Shown in pieces: positions 25,182-34,390 of a stretch of 64,000 nt of DNA. This DNA is from Laspinema sp. D2d (lineage in GTDB: Bacteria; Cyanobacteriota; Cyanobacteriia; Cyanobacteriales; Laspinemataceae): assembly GCF_025370755.1 (NCBI RefSeq), contig NZ_JAMXFC010000036.1, forward strand, positions 3,132 to 67,131. The letters are read 5' to 3'. The position numbers and the translations under genes are program-made. Each line of letters starts with the position of its first letter. The stretch's first letter is position 1. Under the pieces are notes generated by a model that worked only from the letters and a program-made list of their open reading frames with translations, was not told where the DNA came from and did no database searches.

Positions 25182-26585
25182 ATGGGTGAAATTGCAATTT
25201 CGCTAAAAAATGTTTCCAAATGCTTCAAGCGCTATCGCCATCCCGCCGATCGCCTGAAAGAAATTCTCCTCCCTGGCAAAGTGCGATCGGATGAATTTTG
25301 GGCTTTACGCGATATCTCCCTGGAACTTCCTAAAGGTAAAACTCTCGGCGTTGTGGGTCGCAATGGGTCCGGAAAAAGTACCCTCCTCCAAACCATTGTT
25401 GGTACTCTTTCTCCTACTAGCGGTGAAGTCGAAGTCAAAGGCAGAATTTCCGCTCTCCTAGAACTCGGCAGTGGGTTTAATCCGGAATTTACCGGACGGC
25501 AAAATGTCTTTTTTAACGCTCAGTTACTTGGTCTATCTCAACAAGAAGTCGAGAATAGATTCGATGAAATTGTTGCCTTTGCTGATATCGGCGATTTCCT
25601 AGATCAGCCGGTCAAAACCTACTCCAGTGGGATGTTTGTCCGTTTGGCCTTTGCCGTTGCCACCAGCGTTGACCCGGATATTCTCATCGTGGATGAAGCG
25701 CTCTCTGTCGGAGATGAAGCCTTCCAACGCAAATGCTTTGCGCGGATTGAAACCATCCAAGAACGAGGCGGGACGATTTTATTTGTCTCCCACGCTGCTA
25801 CGATGATTATTGAGTTATGTGATTCCGCAATTTTTATGCATGATGGGGAATTGCTGCTCTATCATACGCCGAAAATTGTGGTGGATAAATATCAAAAGTT
25901 GATTTATTCTCCGCCCCATAAAGTCGAGGCATTATGCGAAGAGATTCGCAAATTAAATCAAGAAAAAGACCTGCCGGACGAGACGGAAAAACTCCCCTTG
26001 TTTACCCCAAATTCCAGTGAATTTGCTATTCCCTCCTCGGGTCCAGTAGAACAGGCAGCGCGGGCTTATTATGATGAAGAACTGCAACCGAGCAATACCC
26101 TACATTATGAATCTCGGGGGGCGAAAATTATCGACCCTCAGATTCTGACTCCTACGGGAAAAAAAGTCAACAATCTTGTGGGTCGTCACGAATATATCTA
26201 CACTTATACGGTGGAATTTTTGGAGGCTGCCTCTCAAATCCGTTGTGGGATGTTGGTAAAAACAATAAGTGGTTTGGAACTGGGTGGGGCGTCTCATTCA
26301 TTTTCCGAACATTCTCTGCAAAATGTTGAACCGGGAACAAAAGTTGTTGTAAAATTCCGGTTTAAATGTTTGCTCAATCCGGGAGTCTATTTTTTAAATG
26401 CGGGAGTTTCAGGGATTGTCAAGGGGGATTTTACCTATTTAGCCCGTTGTATTGATGTGGCAATGTTTCGAGTTCAACAGGAACAAAGCTTATCCGCAAC
26501 TGGCATTGTAGACTTGCTGGTTAAACCGAGCGTTATGGTTGATGCAGAAGTCCCAGAAATGGTCAAAGAAATTGAATTGATTTGA
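25182..26585 (+). CDS. ABC polysaccharide exporter ATPase with C-terminal glycan-binding domain (Wzt-like)
   Basis: A 467-residue protein. The ATPase domain (1-~245) has Walker A GRNGSGKST, a signature YSSGMFVRLAFA and Walker B ILIVDEALSVGD, all of the Wzt/TagH subfamily. A linker leads to a beta-rich Wzt_C domain (~320-460; RHEYIYTYTVEF, FLNAGVSGI). In E. coli O8/O9a the Wzt C-terminal domain recognises a modified non-reducing end of the glycan. Its presence here, with methyltransferases and sulfotransferases alongside, suggests the exported chain carries a terminal cap. Confidence 0.93.
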   Translation: MGEIAISLKNVSKCFKRYRHPADRLKEILLPGKVRSDEFWALRDISLELPKGKTLGVVGRNGSGKSTLLQTIVGTLSPTSGEVEVKGRISALLELGSGFNPEFTGRQNVFFNAQLLGLSQQEVENRFDEIVAFADIGDFLDQPVKTYSSGMFVRLAFAVATSVDPDILIVDEALSVGDEAFQRKCFARIETIQERGGTILFVSHAATMIIELCDSAIFMHDGELLLYHTPKIVVDKYQKLIYSPPHKVEALCEEIRKLNQEKDLPDETEKLPLFTPNSSEFAIPSSGPVEQAARAYYDEELQPSNTLHYESRGAKIIDPQILTPTGKKVNNLVGRHEYIYTYTVEFLEAASQIRCGMLVKTISGLELGGASHSFSEHSLQNVEPGTKVVVKFRFKCLLNPGVYFLNAGVSGIVKGDFTYLARCIDVAMFRVQQEQSLSATGIVDLLVKPSVMVDAEVPEMVKEIELI

Positions 26586-26599
26586 TTAGACTTCTGGCT

Positions 26600-26660
26600 A
26601 AATTCCCCAAAAATCCCCCCTAAACCCCCTAATTAACTTCGATTCAGGGGGGAGAATGGG
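26600..26660. repeat. Diverged C-rich/G-rich palindromic repeat
   Basis: CCCCCCTAAACCCCCTAATT followed after a short gap by TTCAGGGGGGAGA forms an imperfect inverted repeat, a decayed member of the CCCCCAACCCCCC...GGGGGG dispersed family seen at 53344, 59035, 59247 and 62096. It lies between the exporter ATPase and a sulfotransferase gene. Confidence 0.5.
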
Positions 26661-26701
26661 ACGGAGGAAATGTCCTTTAATTGATACGGATACAAGGAAC
26701 C

Positions 26702-27748
26702 ATGTCGTTGCCCCTGATCGTAACCGGAATGCACCGTTCGGGAACTTCTTTGATCGCTTCGTTGATGAAAGTCATCGGGGTGGAACTTGGCGATCGCCTT
26801 TATCAAGCAGACTGTTTTAATGTCAAGGGGTATTTCGAGGACCTGGATTTTTTGGAGTTCCAGCGATCGCTTCTCCAAGACAGTTGTCCCCCTGGGGTCC
26901 CCGGTTGGCCGGATTGGGGTTGGACGGAACAGGAATCCCTCAATGTTGACCACTTTAAAACGGGTTTGGCAACGGCACAAGGGTTAATTGACTCGCGAAA
27001 TACTCAGGGAGGACTCTGGGGGTGGAAGGACCCCCGAACTTCCTTAATGCTGGATTTTTGGCAGGAGTTACTCCCTGACGCCCGTTATTTATTTGTGTAT
27101 CGTCTCCCCTGGGATGTGGTGGATTCTATTCTGCGTTTAAATAGTGGAATTTTTTCCCAGCGTCCCGATTATGCGATCCGGAGTTGGGCCTATTATAACC
27201 GTCATATTTTAGATTTTTATCGCCGCTATCCCGATCGCTGTCTGTTGGTGAATATTAATGCCCTTTTAGCACAGCCCACCCAACTGGTCAAGCTTTTAGA
27301 AACGAAGTTAAATCTTCCTGTCAAATCGGGGTTAAATGACTCAGGATTTAAAACTATTTATGACCCGAATTTGTTTCAGGAATTGCCCAGTGACCGCCCC
27401 TTGGTTCAGTTTCTGCAACATCCAGAACTCCCCTACCTTTCTATTTTAGAACAACTAGATTGGACAGCGGATCTGCCTAGTCATTTTATCCCACAGCCGA
27501 ACTCAAATTCGTTACCCCTAGAAATTTATCCCCTGTGGTTACATCATGAAGGGGTCCAGGCAAAAACTCAGCTTGCAACCCTAACAAATTCGGCTTCTGG
27601 GGTGGGTGAGATTCAGGCTGAATGCGATCGCCTTCGAGACCAAATTGCTTGGATGGAAACCTCGAAGTTCTGGAAACTCAAGGTAAAATGGTCTGAATTG
27701 AAAGGGGCAGTTGCCCGCACTATCCATCTGAAATCAAGCCAATTATAG
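26702..27748 (+). CDS. Sulfotransferase-family protein with shared SKFWKL tail
   Basis: From ATG 26702 (AAGGAA upstream) the product is 348 residues. It has the 5'-phosphosulfate loop of PAPS-dependent sulfotransferases (VTGMHRSGTSLIASLM) and a downstream DARYLFVYRLPWDVVDSIL region that fits the 3'-phosphate-binding segment. WGWKDPRTSLMLDFW is also typical of cyanobacterial members. The C-terminus after a short coiled segment ends with ETSKFWKLKVKWSELK, a tail also found on the next protein. It probably sulfates a sugar of the exported glycan (inference). Twelve bases separate it from the following glycosyltransferase gene. Confidence 0.82.
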   Translation: MSLPLIVTGMHRSGTSLIASLMKVIGVELGDRLYQADCFNVKGYFEDLDFLEFQRSLLQDSCPPGVPGWPDWGWTEQESLNVDHFKTGLATAQGLIDSRNTQGGLWGWKDPRTSLMLDFWQELLPDARYLFVYRLPWDVVDSILRLNSGIFSQRPDYAIRSWAYYNRHILDFYRRYPDRCLLVNINALLAQPTQLVKLLETKLNLPVKSGLNDSGFKTIYDPNLFQELPSDRPLVQFLQHPELPYLSILEQLDWTADLPSHFIPQPNSNSLPLEIYPLWLHHEGVQAKTQLATLTNSASGVGEIQAECDRLRDQIAWMETSKFWKLKVKWSELKGAVARTIHLKSSQL

Positions 27749-27760
27749 GACCAGGGTAAT

Positions 27761-29143
27761 ATGTCGGACTCGGCAGCAGACTACGCAATTTCCAAGATAG
27801 CGGTATCGGTGATTATTCCTTGTTACAACCAAGGAGAGTTTGTTTTAGAGGCGATCGCCAGTGTCGAAAGCTGTCAAGACGCGGTTTATGAAATTTTAAT
27901 TGTTAATGATGGTTCGACTTCCCGAGTTACCCAAAAGGTGCTGACTTATTTACAAGAAAAGGGATATCAGGTGATTGACCAATCTAATCAAGGACTGGCT
28001 GCTGCCCGAAATACCGGCATCCAAAAGGCTCAAGGTCGCTACATTTTACCTTTGGATGCTGATAATAGAATTAAGCCTGCCTATATCACCGATGCGGTGG
28101 CTATTTTAGATGAACATCCGGAAGTGGGGGTAGTCTATGGCAATGCGGAATTATTCGGAGAAAAAACAGGCGTTGTCGAGGTTCCCGATTTTGATATCAA
28201 TCGCCTCGTAGCCGGAAATTATATTGATGCCTGTGCGGTGTTTCGGAGAACGGTTTGGCAAGATTGTGGGGGATATGATTCTAAGATTCCCCAAAAATTA
28301 GGGTATGAAGATTGGGATTTTTGGCTGGGTGTGGCTGAGAAAGGTTGGCAATTTCACCATATTTCTGACGTGATGTATGAGTATCGCTTTCGGACGAATT
28401 CAATGGTGAGTGCTTGTAATATTCCTCAGAATCGCCGGGAATTATTTCGCTATATTTGTACCAAACATATTGGATTATATACGACTAATTTTGCTAATAT
28501 TTTCGCTCAAAAAGAGTGCGAACGGTTAGAAGAACAGGAGAAAACCGAAGAACTCGCCACAACGCTGAACAAAACTGCGGTGAAATTAGAGGTCCTGCGA
28601 TCGCAATTGGAAACAGTAGAAACCGAGTTGCAAGTTTTTAGAGCAAGAGTACAAGAAACGGAAGCATTGGACCCCAAGGCAAAAATAGCGGCGTTGGAGG
28701 AGGAAATCCAAGATTTGCAAGAACAATTGGGGCGATCGCAAGGAGAAAAGCAGTCGTTAGGGTCGCAAATCCAGGATTTACAGCAGCAGTTGGCGCAATC
28801 TCGCGCTGACTTTGAGGTGCAACGGGAGGAAGCGGTGCGATCGCAGCAATGCCACCACCAGGAACTCGAACAAACCCGGACCCAGATGCAAGCACAACTA
28901 GACGAGCTCACTCACCAGTCCCAACAGCAAATCGCCCAACTCCAGGCAGAGTGGGAGGGCCAACTTCTTGAGCGCGATCGCCTCTACCATCAACTCCAAT
29001 CCCAGATTTTACAGACTCAGGCCACCCTCGAACAAGCTCAACTGGAAATAGCAGCGATGCACACCAGTAAATTCTGGAAATTACGGGCTCAATGGTTTAA
29101 GCTAAAACAAGCTTTCCGGATGACAAATCCGGTGAAGGGATGA
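27761..29143 (+). CDS. GT-A family 2 glycosyltransferase with C-terminal coiled coil
   Basis: A 460-residue protein. The GT2 domain (10-~245) starts VSVIIPCYNQGEFVLEAI, has the nucleotide-binding loop EILIVNDGS and the metal-binding LPLDADNR (DXD). A second region, KLGYEDWDFWLGVAEKG, carries the catalytic-base ED motif. Residues ~255-435 are a long Glu/Gln-rich coiled coil (QLAQSRADFEVQREEAVRSQ). The end, MHTSKFWKLRAQWFKLKQ, matches the tail of the preceding sulfotransferase. The coiled coil and tail probably tether enzymes into one complex (inference). Confidence 0.9.
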   Translation: MSDSAADYAISKIAVSVIIPCYNQGEFVLEAIASVESCQDAVYEILIVNDGSTSRVTQKVLTYLQEKGYQVIDQSNQGLAAARNTGIQKAQGRYILPLDADNRIKPAYITDAVAILDEHPEVGVVYGNAELFGEKTGVVEVPDFDINRLVAGNYIDACAVFRRTVWQDCGGYDSKIPQKLGYEDWDFWLGVAEKGWQFHHISDVMYEYRFRTNSMVSACNIPQNRRELFRYICTKHIGLYTTNFANIFAQKECERLEEQEKTEELATTLNKTAVKLEVLRSQLETVETELQVFRARVQETEALDPKAKIAALEEEIQDLQEQLGRSQGEKQSLGSQIQDLQQQLAQSRADFEVQREEAVRSQQCHHQELEQTRTQMQAQLDELTHQSQQQIAQLQAEWEGQLLERDRLYHQLQSQILQTQATLEQAQLEIAAMHTSKFWKLRAQWFKLKQAFRMTNPVKG

Positions 29144-29280
29144 TGAATGTTAGTTCAAACCGCAGAGATGGAACATGAATTCATAAAAGTGTTGGTCAAT
29201 TTTTGCGGGAAATTTTAATCTTTTTCTCGCTCCCACCCCGATTTTTGAAAACCCCTGCACCCTGATCAAATCAAGCACGA

Positions 29281-31158
29281 ATGCGAAACCATCCTCTGTC
29301 CCGAACCCTCGACAACTTATCCCGCGCCCAGCGGTTATCTAAGCGGTTTTACGAAAAAGTTAAAACCCAAGGCGTCCGCTATGCCTTGGCGCGATTATTT
29401 CGGAAACTTTATTTTAAATTGGATGATAATCCCCTTCCGGGTCCTGGCGCACCGGAAGTCACTCATCCTTATGCGGATTATCATTTCTGGTTAGGACAAA
29501 ATTCATCTCGGGCAGCAGATTTACGGCACAAAGCACAAACGTTACAGGTTTTTCAATATCAGCCATTAATTAGCCTCGTCATGCCGGTTTATAATACACC
29601 GGAACTCTATTTGAGAATGGCACTGGATTCAGTGACCTCTCAGATTTATCCCCATTGGGAACTTTGCATCGCTGATGATGCTTCAACGGCAGATCATATT
29701 CGGCGAATTTTAAAAGAGTATGCGGAACGAGATGAGCGTATTAAGTTAGTTTTTCGCGAAAAAAATGGGCATATTTCGGCGGCTTCTAATTCGGCGATCG
29801 CCTTGGCAACTGGGGATTATATTGCCCTATTAGACCATGATGATATGCTCAATGCCGATGCTTTATATGAAATGGCTTTATGGCTAAATCTCTATCCTGA
29901 TGCGGATATGATTTATAGCGATGAAGATAAAGTTGATGACAGCAATATGCTACGGGACCCGTTTTTTAAACCGGATTGGTGTCCTGATTCGTTTCTCTCG
30001 CGGATGTACACTTGCCATTTGGGACTATATCGCCGTGCGATCGTGGAAGAAATTGGCGGATTTAGAATTGGTTATGAAGGGTCCCAAGACTATGATTTTG
30101 TCTTAAGATTTACGGAAAAAACGGATAAAATTTATCATATTCCCAAAATTCTCTACCACTGGCGCATTCATCCTCAATCCACTGCCAGCGATTTAGAAAC
30201 CAAAAACTACGCCATTGATGCCGCTGAAAAAGCCCTCACTGAAGCCTTAATCCGCCGGGGAGAACCGGGACGAGTCCTCCCCACTCCTGGAGGTCATTGG
30301 ATTGTTCGCTATCATATCCAAGATTATCAACGGGTTACGGTGATTATTCCGACGCGAAATTTGGGGTCAATTCTCAACACCTGCCTGACTTCAATTTTTG
30401 AGAAAACCACCTATCCTAATTATGAAGTGTTGGTTATTGATAATGGCAGTGATGAACCGGAAACCCTAGAGGTATTCAGTAAATGGCAAGCGAAAGAACC
30501 GGATCGATTTCGCTGCATTCAATACGACATTCCCTTTAATTTTTCTCAAATTAATAACTATGCCGTAACCCAAGCTGAAGGCCAGTATTTGCTATTTTTA
30601 AATAACGATACGGAAGTGCTGGATGGGGAATGGATGACGGCGATGGTAGAACAGGTTCAACGCCCGAGTATTGGTGCAGTTGGGGCGTTGCTGTTGTACC
30701 CGGATGATACCATTCAACACGCTGGGGTGGTGATTGGGTTAGGGGGAGTTGCGGGTCACAGTCATAAGCATTTTCCGTCCCAGGTTCCGGGATATTATTA
30801 TCAACTCAAAACGGTGAATAATTATTCTGCCGTTACTGCTGCTTGTTTGATGTGTCGTCGCGATGTATTTGAATCGGTGGGAGGATTCAATGAGGAAAAT
30901 TTGAGCATCGCGTTTAATGATGTGGACTTATGTTTGAAAATGGGGGAACAAGGGTATCGAAATCTCTATTTGCCTCATGTGGTTTTGTATCACTATGAAT
31001 CAAAAAGTCGGGGATTCGAGGATACGCCGGAAAAAATTGCTCGGTTTTCTAAAGAAATTGACTATATGCGGAATCGCTGGAAATCTATCATTCACCACGA
31101 TCCGTGCTATAGTCCAAATTTAACTCGCGATCGCGAAGATTATAGCATCTGGATTTAA
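29281..31158 (+). CDS. Tandem-domain family 2 glycosyltransferase
   Basis: A 625-residue protein with two GT2 modules. The first, ~95-310, has ISLVMPVYNTPELYLRMALD, ELCIADDAS, LLDHDDML as DXD and GYEGSQDYDFVLR. The second, ~350-560, has VTVIIPTRNLGSILNTCL, EVLVIDNGS, FLNNDTEVLDGEW and FNDVDLCLKMGEQGYRNLY. Such tandem enzymes often add two different sugars or polymerise a disaccharide repeat, as in the O-antigen and rhamnan synthesis families. It sits 137 bases after the coiled-coil glycosyltransferase, same strand. Confidence 0.9.
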   Translation: MRNHPLSRTLDNLSRAQRLSKRFYEKVKTQGVRYALARLFRKLYFKLDDNPLPGPGAPEVTHPYADYHFWLGQNSSRAADLRHKAQTLQVFQYQPLISLVMPVYNTPELYLRMALDSVTSQIYPHWELCIADDASTADHIRRILKEYAERDERIKLVFREKNGHISAASNSAIALATGDYIALLDHDDMLNADALYEMALWLNLYPDADMIYSDEDKVDDSNMLRDPFFKPDWCPDSFLSRMYTCHLGLYRRAIVEEIGGFRIGYEGSQDYDFVLRFTEKTDKIYHIPKILYHWRIHPQSTASDLETKNYAIDAAEKALTEALIRRGEPGRVLPTPGGHWIVRYHIQDYQRVTVIIPTRNLGSILNTCLTSIFEKTTYPNYEVLVIDNGSDEPETLEVFSKWQAKEPDRFRCIQYDIPFNFSQINNYAVTQAEGQYLLFLNNDTEVLDGEWMTAMVEQVQRPSIGAVGALLLYPDDTIQHAGVVIGLGGVAGHSHKHFPSQVPGYYYQLKTVNNYSAVTAACLMCRRDVFESVGGFNEENLSIAFNDVDLCLKMGEQGYRNLYLPHVVLYHYESKSRGFEDTPEKIARFSKEIDYMRNRWKSIIHHDPCYSPNLTRDREDYSIWI

Positions 31159-31211
31159 TCCAGTTGATTTTGAGTTAGGAAACCTATGAGCATCAGGATG
31201 TAACTTCACCG

Positions 31212-32465
31212 ATGAAAACGTTTAATTCCTCAAAGTTTAAGTCTTTTGCAAAAGCCTTTGTGGGTAAAAATTTTTTGCCCACGCCTCAGATAAAAACGCC
31301 CTCTAAGCCTTTTTTATACTGCATTGATTCTCCTCATGCTCAAGAATCCGTGTCGGCAGCTTTTGTGATTGTCCGGGGGTGGATTGTTGGAAATGAATCG
31401 AGTCAGATCGAGGAGGTGGTTCTCTGTAATGAAACCAATCAGGTTCACCCCCTAATGGTGGTTGATCGCCCGGATGTGGAATCCGCCTATCCCAATCGTA
31501 CTGCGATCGGGTTTCAGCGGTTTCTTTTAACCAGTCAGCTTACCCTAGGAACCTGTTGGTTTATTCAGTTTAAGATGGATGAACAACGCTATCGGTTTCC
31601 GATCGAGTTGTTTATATCTGGAGAGTTATGTGGGGAGTTTTTGCAGCAAAAACAAGCCAAACTGGAAAAAATTCGACCGATTTTACAATGTCCAGTTTGT
31701 AGCAGCGATCGCCTAAAAGAACAAAACTTGGTTCTCTCTTGTGCGGACTGTAGTTCAGAATTTCAACTCAGTTCTACCCACTATAACTTTTTAAATCGCC
31801 AACTCACTGAATATGGCAAGGTTACATCAACGGCTTCTATTTCTGCCAATGATTATGACCCCATTAGCCTTCAGTTAATCGAAGATCTTACCCAGGGATT
31901 GATTTTAGATAATGGCTGTGGGTTGAGAAATCGCTATTACCCTAATGTCGTCAATTTAGATATTGTAGATTATCCCACTACCGATGTCATTAGTATTGGG
32001 GAAAAACTTCCGTTTAAATCCAATTCATTTGATGCCGTCTTTTCCCTGGCGGTGTTAGAACACGTTAAAACCCCCTTTGAATGCGCCAAAGAAATTACTC
32101 GCGTTCTTAAACCCGGGGGAACCCTTTATGCAGCGGTTCCTTTTCTCCAGCCTTTTCATGGCTATCCAGATCATTACTATAATATGACCAGCAGTGGTCT
32201 CAAAAATCTATTTAGCGAATTAGACGCCTTAGATTGCACCGTCCAACTGCCCGGATTACCCATTACAGCTTTAACTTGGTTTCTTAACTCTTATCTCCAG
32301 GGGTTACCTCAACCCATTGCCGAATCGTTTAAAGAGATGAAAATTGGGGACTTGTTAGCGCACCCGGACAGCTATTTAGATCAAGACTTTGTAACTTGTC
32401 TTCATCCGAAAACCAATGAAGAATTAGCCTCTTGTAATTATTTGATTGCTAAGAAACCTTTGTAA
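31212..32465 (+). CDS. SAM methyltransferase with zinc-ribbon and N-terminal glycan-type domain
   Basis: A 417-residue protein. Residues ~35-140 form a beta-rich domain (ESVSAAFVIVRGWIVGNESS) similar to modules found beside cyanobacterial glycan enzymes. A four-cysteine zinc ribbon (CPVCSSDRLKE...CADCSSEF) follows at ~158-185. The methyltransferase 11 core comes next: ILDNGCGLRNRYYPNVVNLD, DAVFSLAVLEHVKTPFECAK, and VLKPGGTLYAAVPFLQPFHG. The motif I is atypical (DNGCGLRNRYYPN rather than DVGCGTG) but the fold looks complete. It is placed between glycosyltransferase and sulfotransferase genes. Confidence 0.85.
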   Translation: MKTFNSSKFKSFAKAFVGKNFLPTPQIKTPSKPFLYCIDSPHAQESVSAAFVIVRGWIVGNESSQIEEVVLCNETNQVHPLMVVDRPDVESAYPNRTAIGFQRFLLTSQLTLGTCWFIQFKMDEQRYRFPIELFISGELCGEFLQQKQAKLEKIRPILQCPVCSSDRLKEQNLVLSCADCSSEFQLSSTHYNFLNRQLTEYGKVTSTASISANDYDPISLQLIEDLTQGLILDNGCGLRNRYYPNVVNLDIVDYPTTDVISIGEKLPFKSNSFDAVFSLAVLEHVKTPFECAKEITRVLKPGGTLYAAVPFLQPFHGYPDHYYNMTSSGLKNLFSELDALDCTVQLPGLPITALTWFLNSYLQGLPQPIAESFKEMKIGDLLAHPDSYLDQDFVTCLHPKTNEELASCNYLIAKKPL

Positions 32466-32710
32466 TTCATCTTGCTAATTCTCACACTATTCCCCAGCCC
32501 TCCACTGTATAGGAGTGGGAGAGTATTTCCTCTACTCTACTGACGCCCTAAACTATTGGGACAGTTTTCGATATCACTGACCAAAACCCGGCGTTTTAGC
32601 CCAGATTTAGTAGGAAATAGCAACAATTGAGTAAACCACTGATTTTCTAACGCTACTGTACCGCTATTGTAGTCCTTAAACAAGGTAGGCGATCGCACCT
32701 CAACTCAATT

Positions 32711-33457
32711 ATGCCAGATTTTTTGATTATCGGAACCCAAAAAGGAGGGACAACTTCTCTCTATCGTTACTTAACTCAACATCCTCAAATTCTTCCGGCG
32801 ACTCAAAAAGAAGTTCATTTTTTTGACTTCAATTTTCATCACGGAATTGACTGGTATCGTGAACAATTTCCGACCCGAGAATTGCAACCTGGGATACTGA
32901 CGGGAGAAGCAAGTCCTTATTATTTATTTCATCCCTTGGTTCCCCATCGAGTTAAGGCGTTATTTCCCCAAGTTAAGCTGATTGTGTTGCTGAGACATCC
33001 TGTAGAAAGGGCCTGGTCTCATTATAATCATGCAGTACGCTTGGGTTTTGAGAGGCTTTCTTTTGCTGAGGCGATCGCCCAAGAACCCGCCAGACTCGCC
33101 GGGGAAGTGGAAAAAATGTGGGCTGACCCTAACTATTATAGTTACAATCATCAACATTACACCTATTTATCTCGGGGAATTTATGTCAATCAACTCCAAA
33201 GTTGGATGGAACTTTTCCCCAGAGAGCAATTCTTAATCCTTTCAAGCGAAGTATTTTATGCCAATCCGGCGGCTACCCTCGCTGAAACCTTAGCATTTTT
33301 AGGGGTTCCCCCAATGGAAATTGCTGACTATCCCAAGCACAATGCGGGAGAGTATGCTACCCTGCCGGATGGACTCCAATCCATCTTGAATGAATATTTT
33401 CAGCCGCACAACCAGCATCTTTTGGATGAATTTTCCCTCAACTTTTCTTGGGATTAA
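32711..33457 (+). CDS. PAPS-dependent sulfotransferase (heparan-sulfate-type)
   Basis: A 248-residue protein with both PAPS-binding signatures: the 5'-PSB loop FLIIGTQKGGTTSLYRYL at residues 3-20 and the 3'-PB motif LIVLLRHPVERAWSHYNHAV. A C-terminal substrate region (YLSRGIYVNQLQSWMELFP) is typical of the N-/O-sulfotransferases that act on polysaccharides. It is the second sulfotransferase of the cluster and the clearer one by motif. It begins 245 bases after the methyltransferase gene. Confidence 0.92.
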   Translation: MPDFLIIGTQKGGTTSLYRYLTQHPQILPATQKEVHFFDFNFHHGIDWYREQFPTRELQPGILTGEASPYYLFHPLVPHRVKALFPQVKLIVLLRHPVERAWSHYNHAVRLGFERLSFAEAIAQEPARLAGEVEKMWADPNYYSYNHQHYTYLSRGIYVNQLQSWMELFPREQFLILSSEVFYANPAATLAETLAFLGVPPMEIADYPKHNAGEYATLPDGLQSILNEYFQPHNQHLLDEFSLNFSWD

Positions 33458-33577
33458 ATGCCCATAATGTGGTAAGAAAATGCGGGAGGAGAGTCATCCC
33501 AGTAGAGAAAGGGGGTGGAGGATCGGTCATCAAAGTTCGTTTTAATGTTGTCTAATTCGGAGGTGTAAAACACCGCA

Positions 33578-34288
33578 ATGGAAAAGACCAATCATGGCAT
33601 TGACTATGAAGGGACCTGGGATGCTTACGCCGAGGTTTGGCAAGAGTTGCATCCTGAACTCGATCGCATTGGTGATGAATGGATTGGAAAAGGGGCAGGG
33701 GCTGCTACTAGCCTCGCCGAATATGAAACCCTCATTGAACAGCGCTTCATTCAGCCTTATATCGGGCAGGAACATCGGGTTTTAGAAATCGGCGTGGGGG
33801 GTGGCAAAACAGGGGCATTGTTGCTCAAACACTGCAAAACGCTAATTTGTGCGGACATTTCTAGTAAGATGCTGGAAGCTACGCGATCGCACCTCGGGGA
33901 CGATCGCGTGAGTTATCTCAAACTCGATGGACTGACTCTCAGTGCGATCGAAGCCCATTCTGTTGATATCTGTTTCTGTTACGATACGATGGTACATTTG
34001 GAACCTCGCGATATTTTCAATTATTTGACTCAAATTCCGGCCTTCCTGCGAGGCGATCGCCTCTGTATTTTCCACCATACAAACATTCTCAGCGAATTGG
34101 GTTGGCAAAAGTTTTTGAGTGAATGGCATCTCAATTTACGAGGGCAACGGCATGGTTCAGCATTTTCTGTGATGAGTGATCATATAATGGAAAAATTTCT
34201 CACCCATCTCAACTATGAAATTCTAGTCAAAGACACTCAGTCGGTTCCCCGAGATTGTGTTTGGGTCTGCAAAGCCCCCCTCGTTTAA
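33578..34288 (+). CDS. Class I SAM-dependent methyltransferase
   Basis: A 236-residue protein with a good ribosome-binding site (CGGAGGTG) 17 bases upstream. Core motifs: VLEIGVGGGKTGALLLKH (motif I), ICADISSKMLEATRSHL (post-I), VDICFCYDTMVHLEPRDIFN (motif IV). The N-terminus (GTWDAYAEVWQELHPE) resembles small-molecule and glycan methyltransferases. It may supply the terminal methyl that the Wzt-like C-terminal domain would recognise (inference). A strong hairpin follows its stop. Confidence 0.87.
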   Translation: MEKTNHGIDYEGTWDAYAEVWQELHPELDRIGDEWIGKGAGAATSLAEYETLIEQRFIQPYIGQEHRVLEIGVGGGKTGALLLKHCKTLICADISSKMLEATRSHLGDDRVSYLKLDGLTLSAIEAHSVDICFCYDTMVHLEPRDIFNYLTQIPAFLRGDRLCIFHHTNILSELGWQKFLSEWHLNLRGQRHGSAFSVMSDHIMEKFLTHLNYEILVKDTQSVPRDCVWVCKAPLV

Positions 34289-34300
34289 CTTGTTCCCCCT

Positions 34301-34350
34301 TAAGATTAGGAACAAAAGGTTATTAACTTTTTGTTCCTAATCTTAATTTT
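34301..34350 (+). terminator. Strong rho-independent terminator
   Basis: A perfect 17-base stem (TAAGATTAGGAACAAAA / TTTTGTTCCTAATCTTA) around an 11-base loop, followed by ATTTTTG. It starts 12 bases after the methyltransferase stop. The A-rich 5' side would also give a T-tract on the other strand. It separates the preceding transcription unit from the next glycosyltransferase. Confidence 0.85.
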
Positions 34351-34390
34351 TGCCCCTTATTGTTTACCCTAACTGTTGCAATTATAGCTC

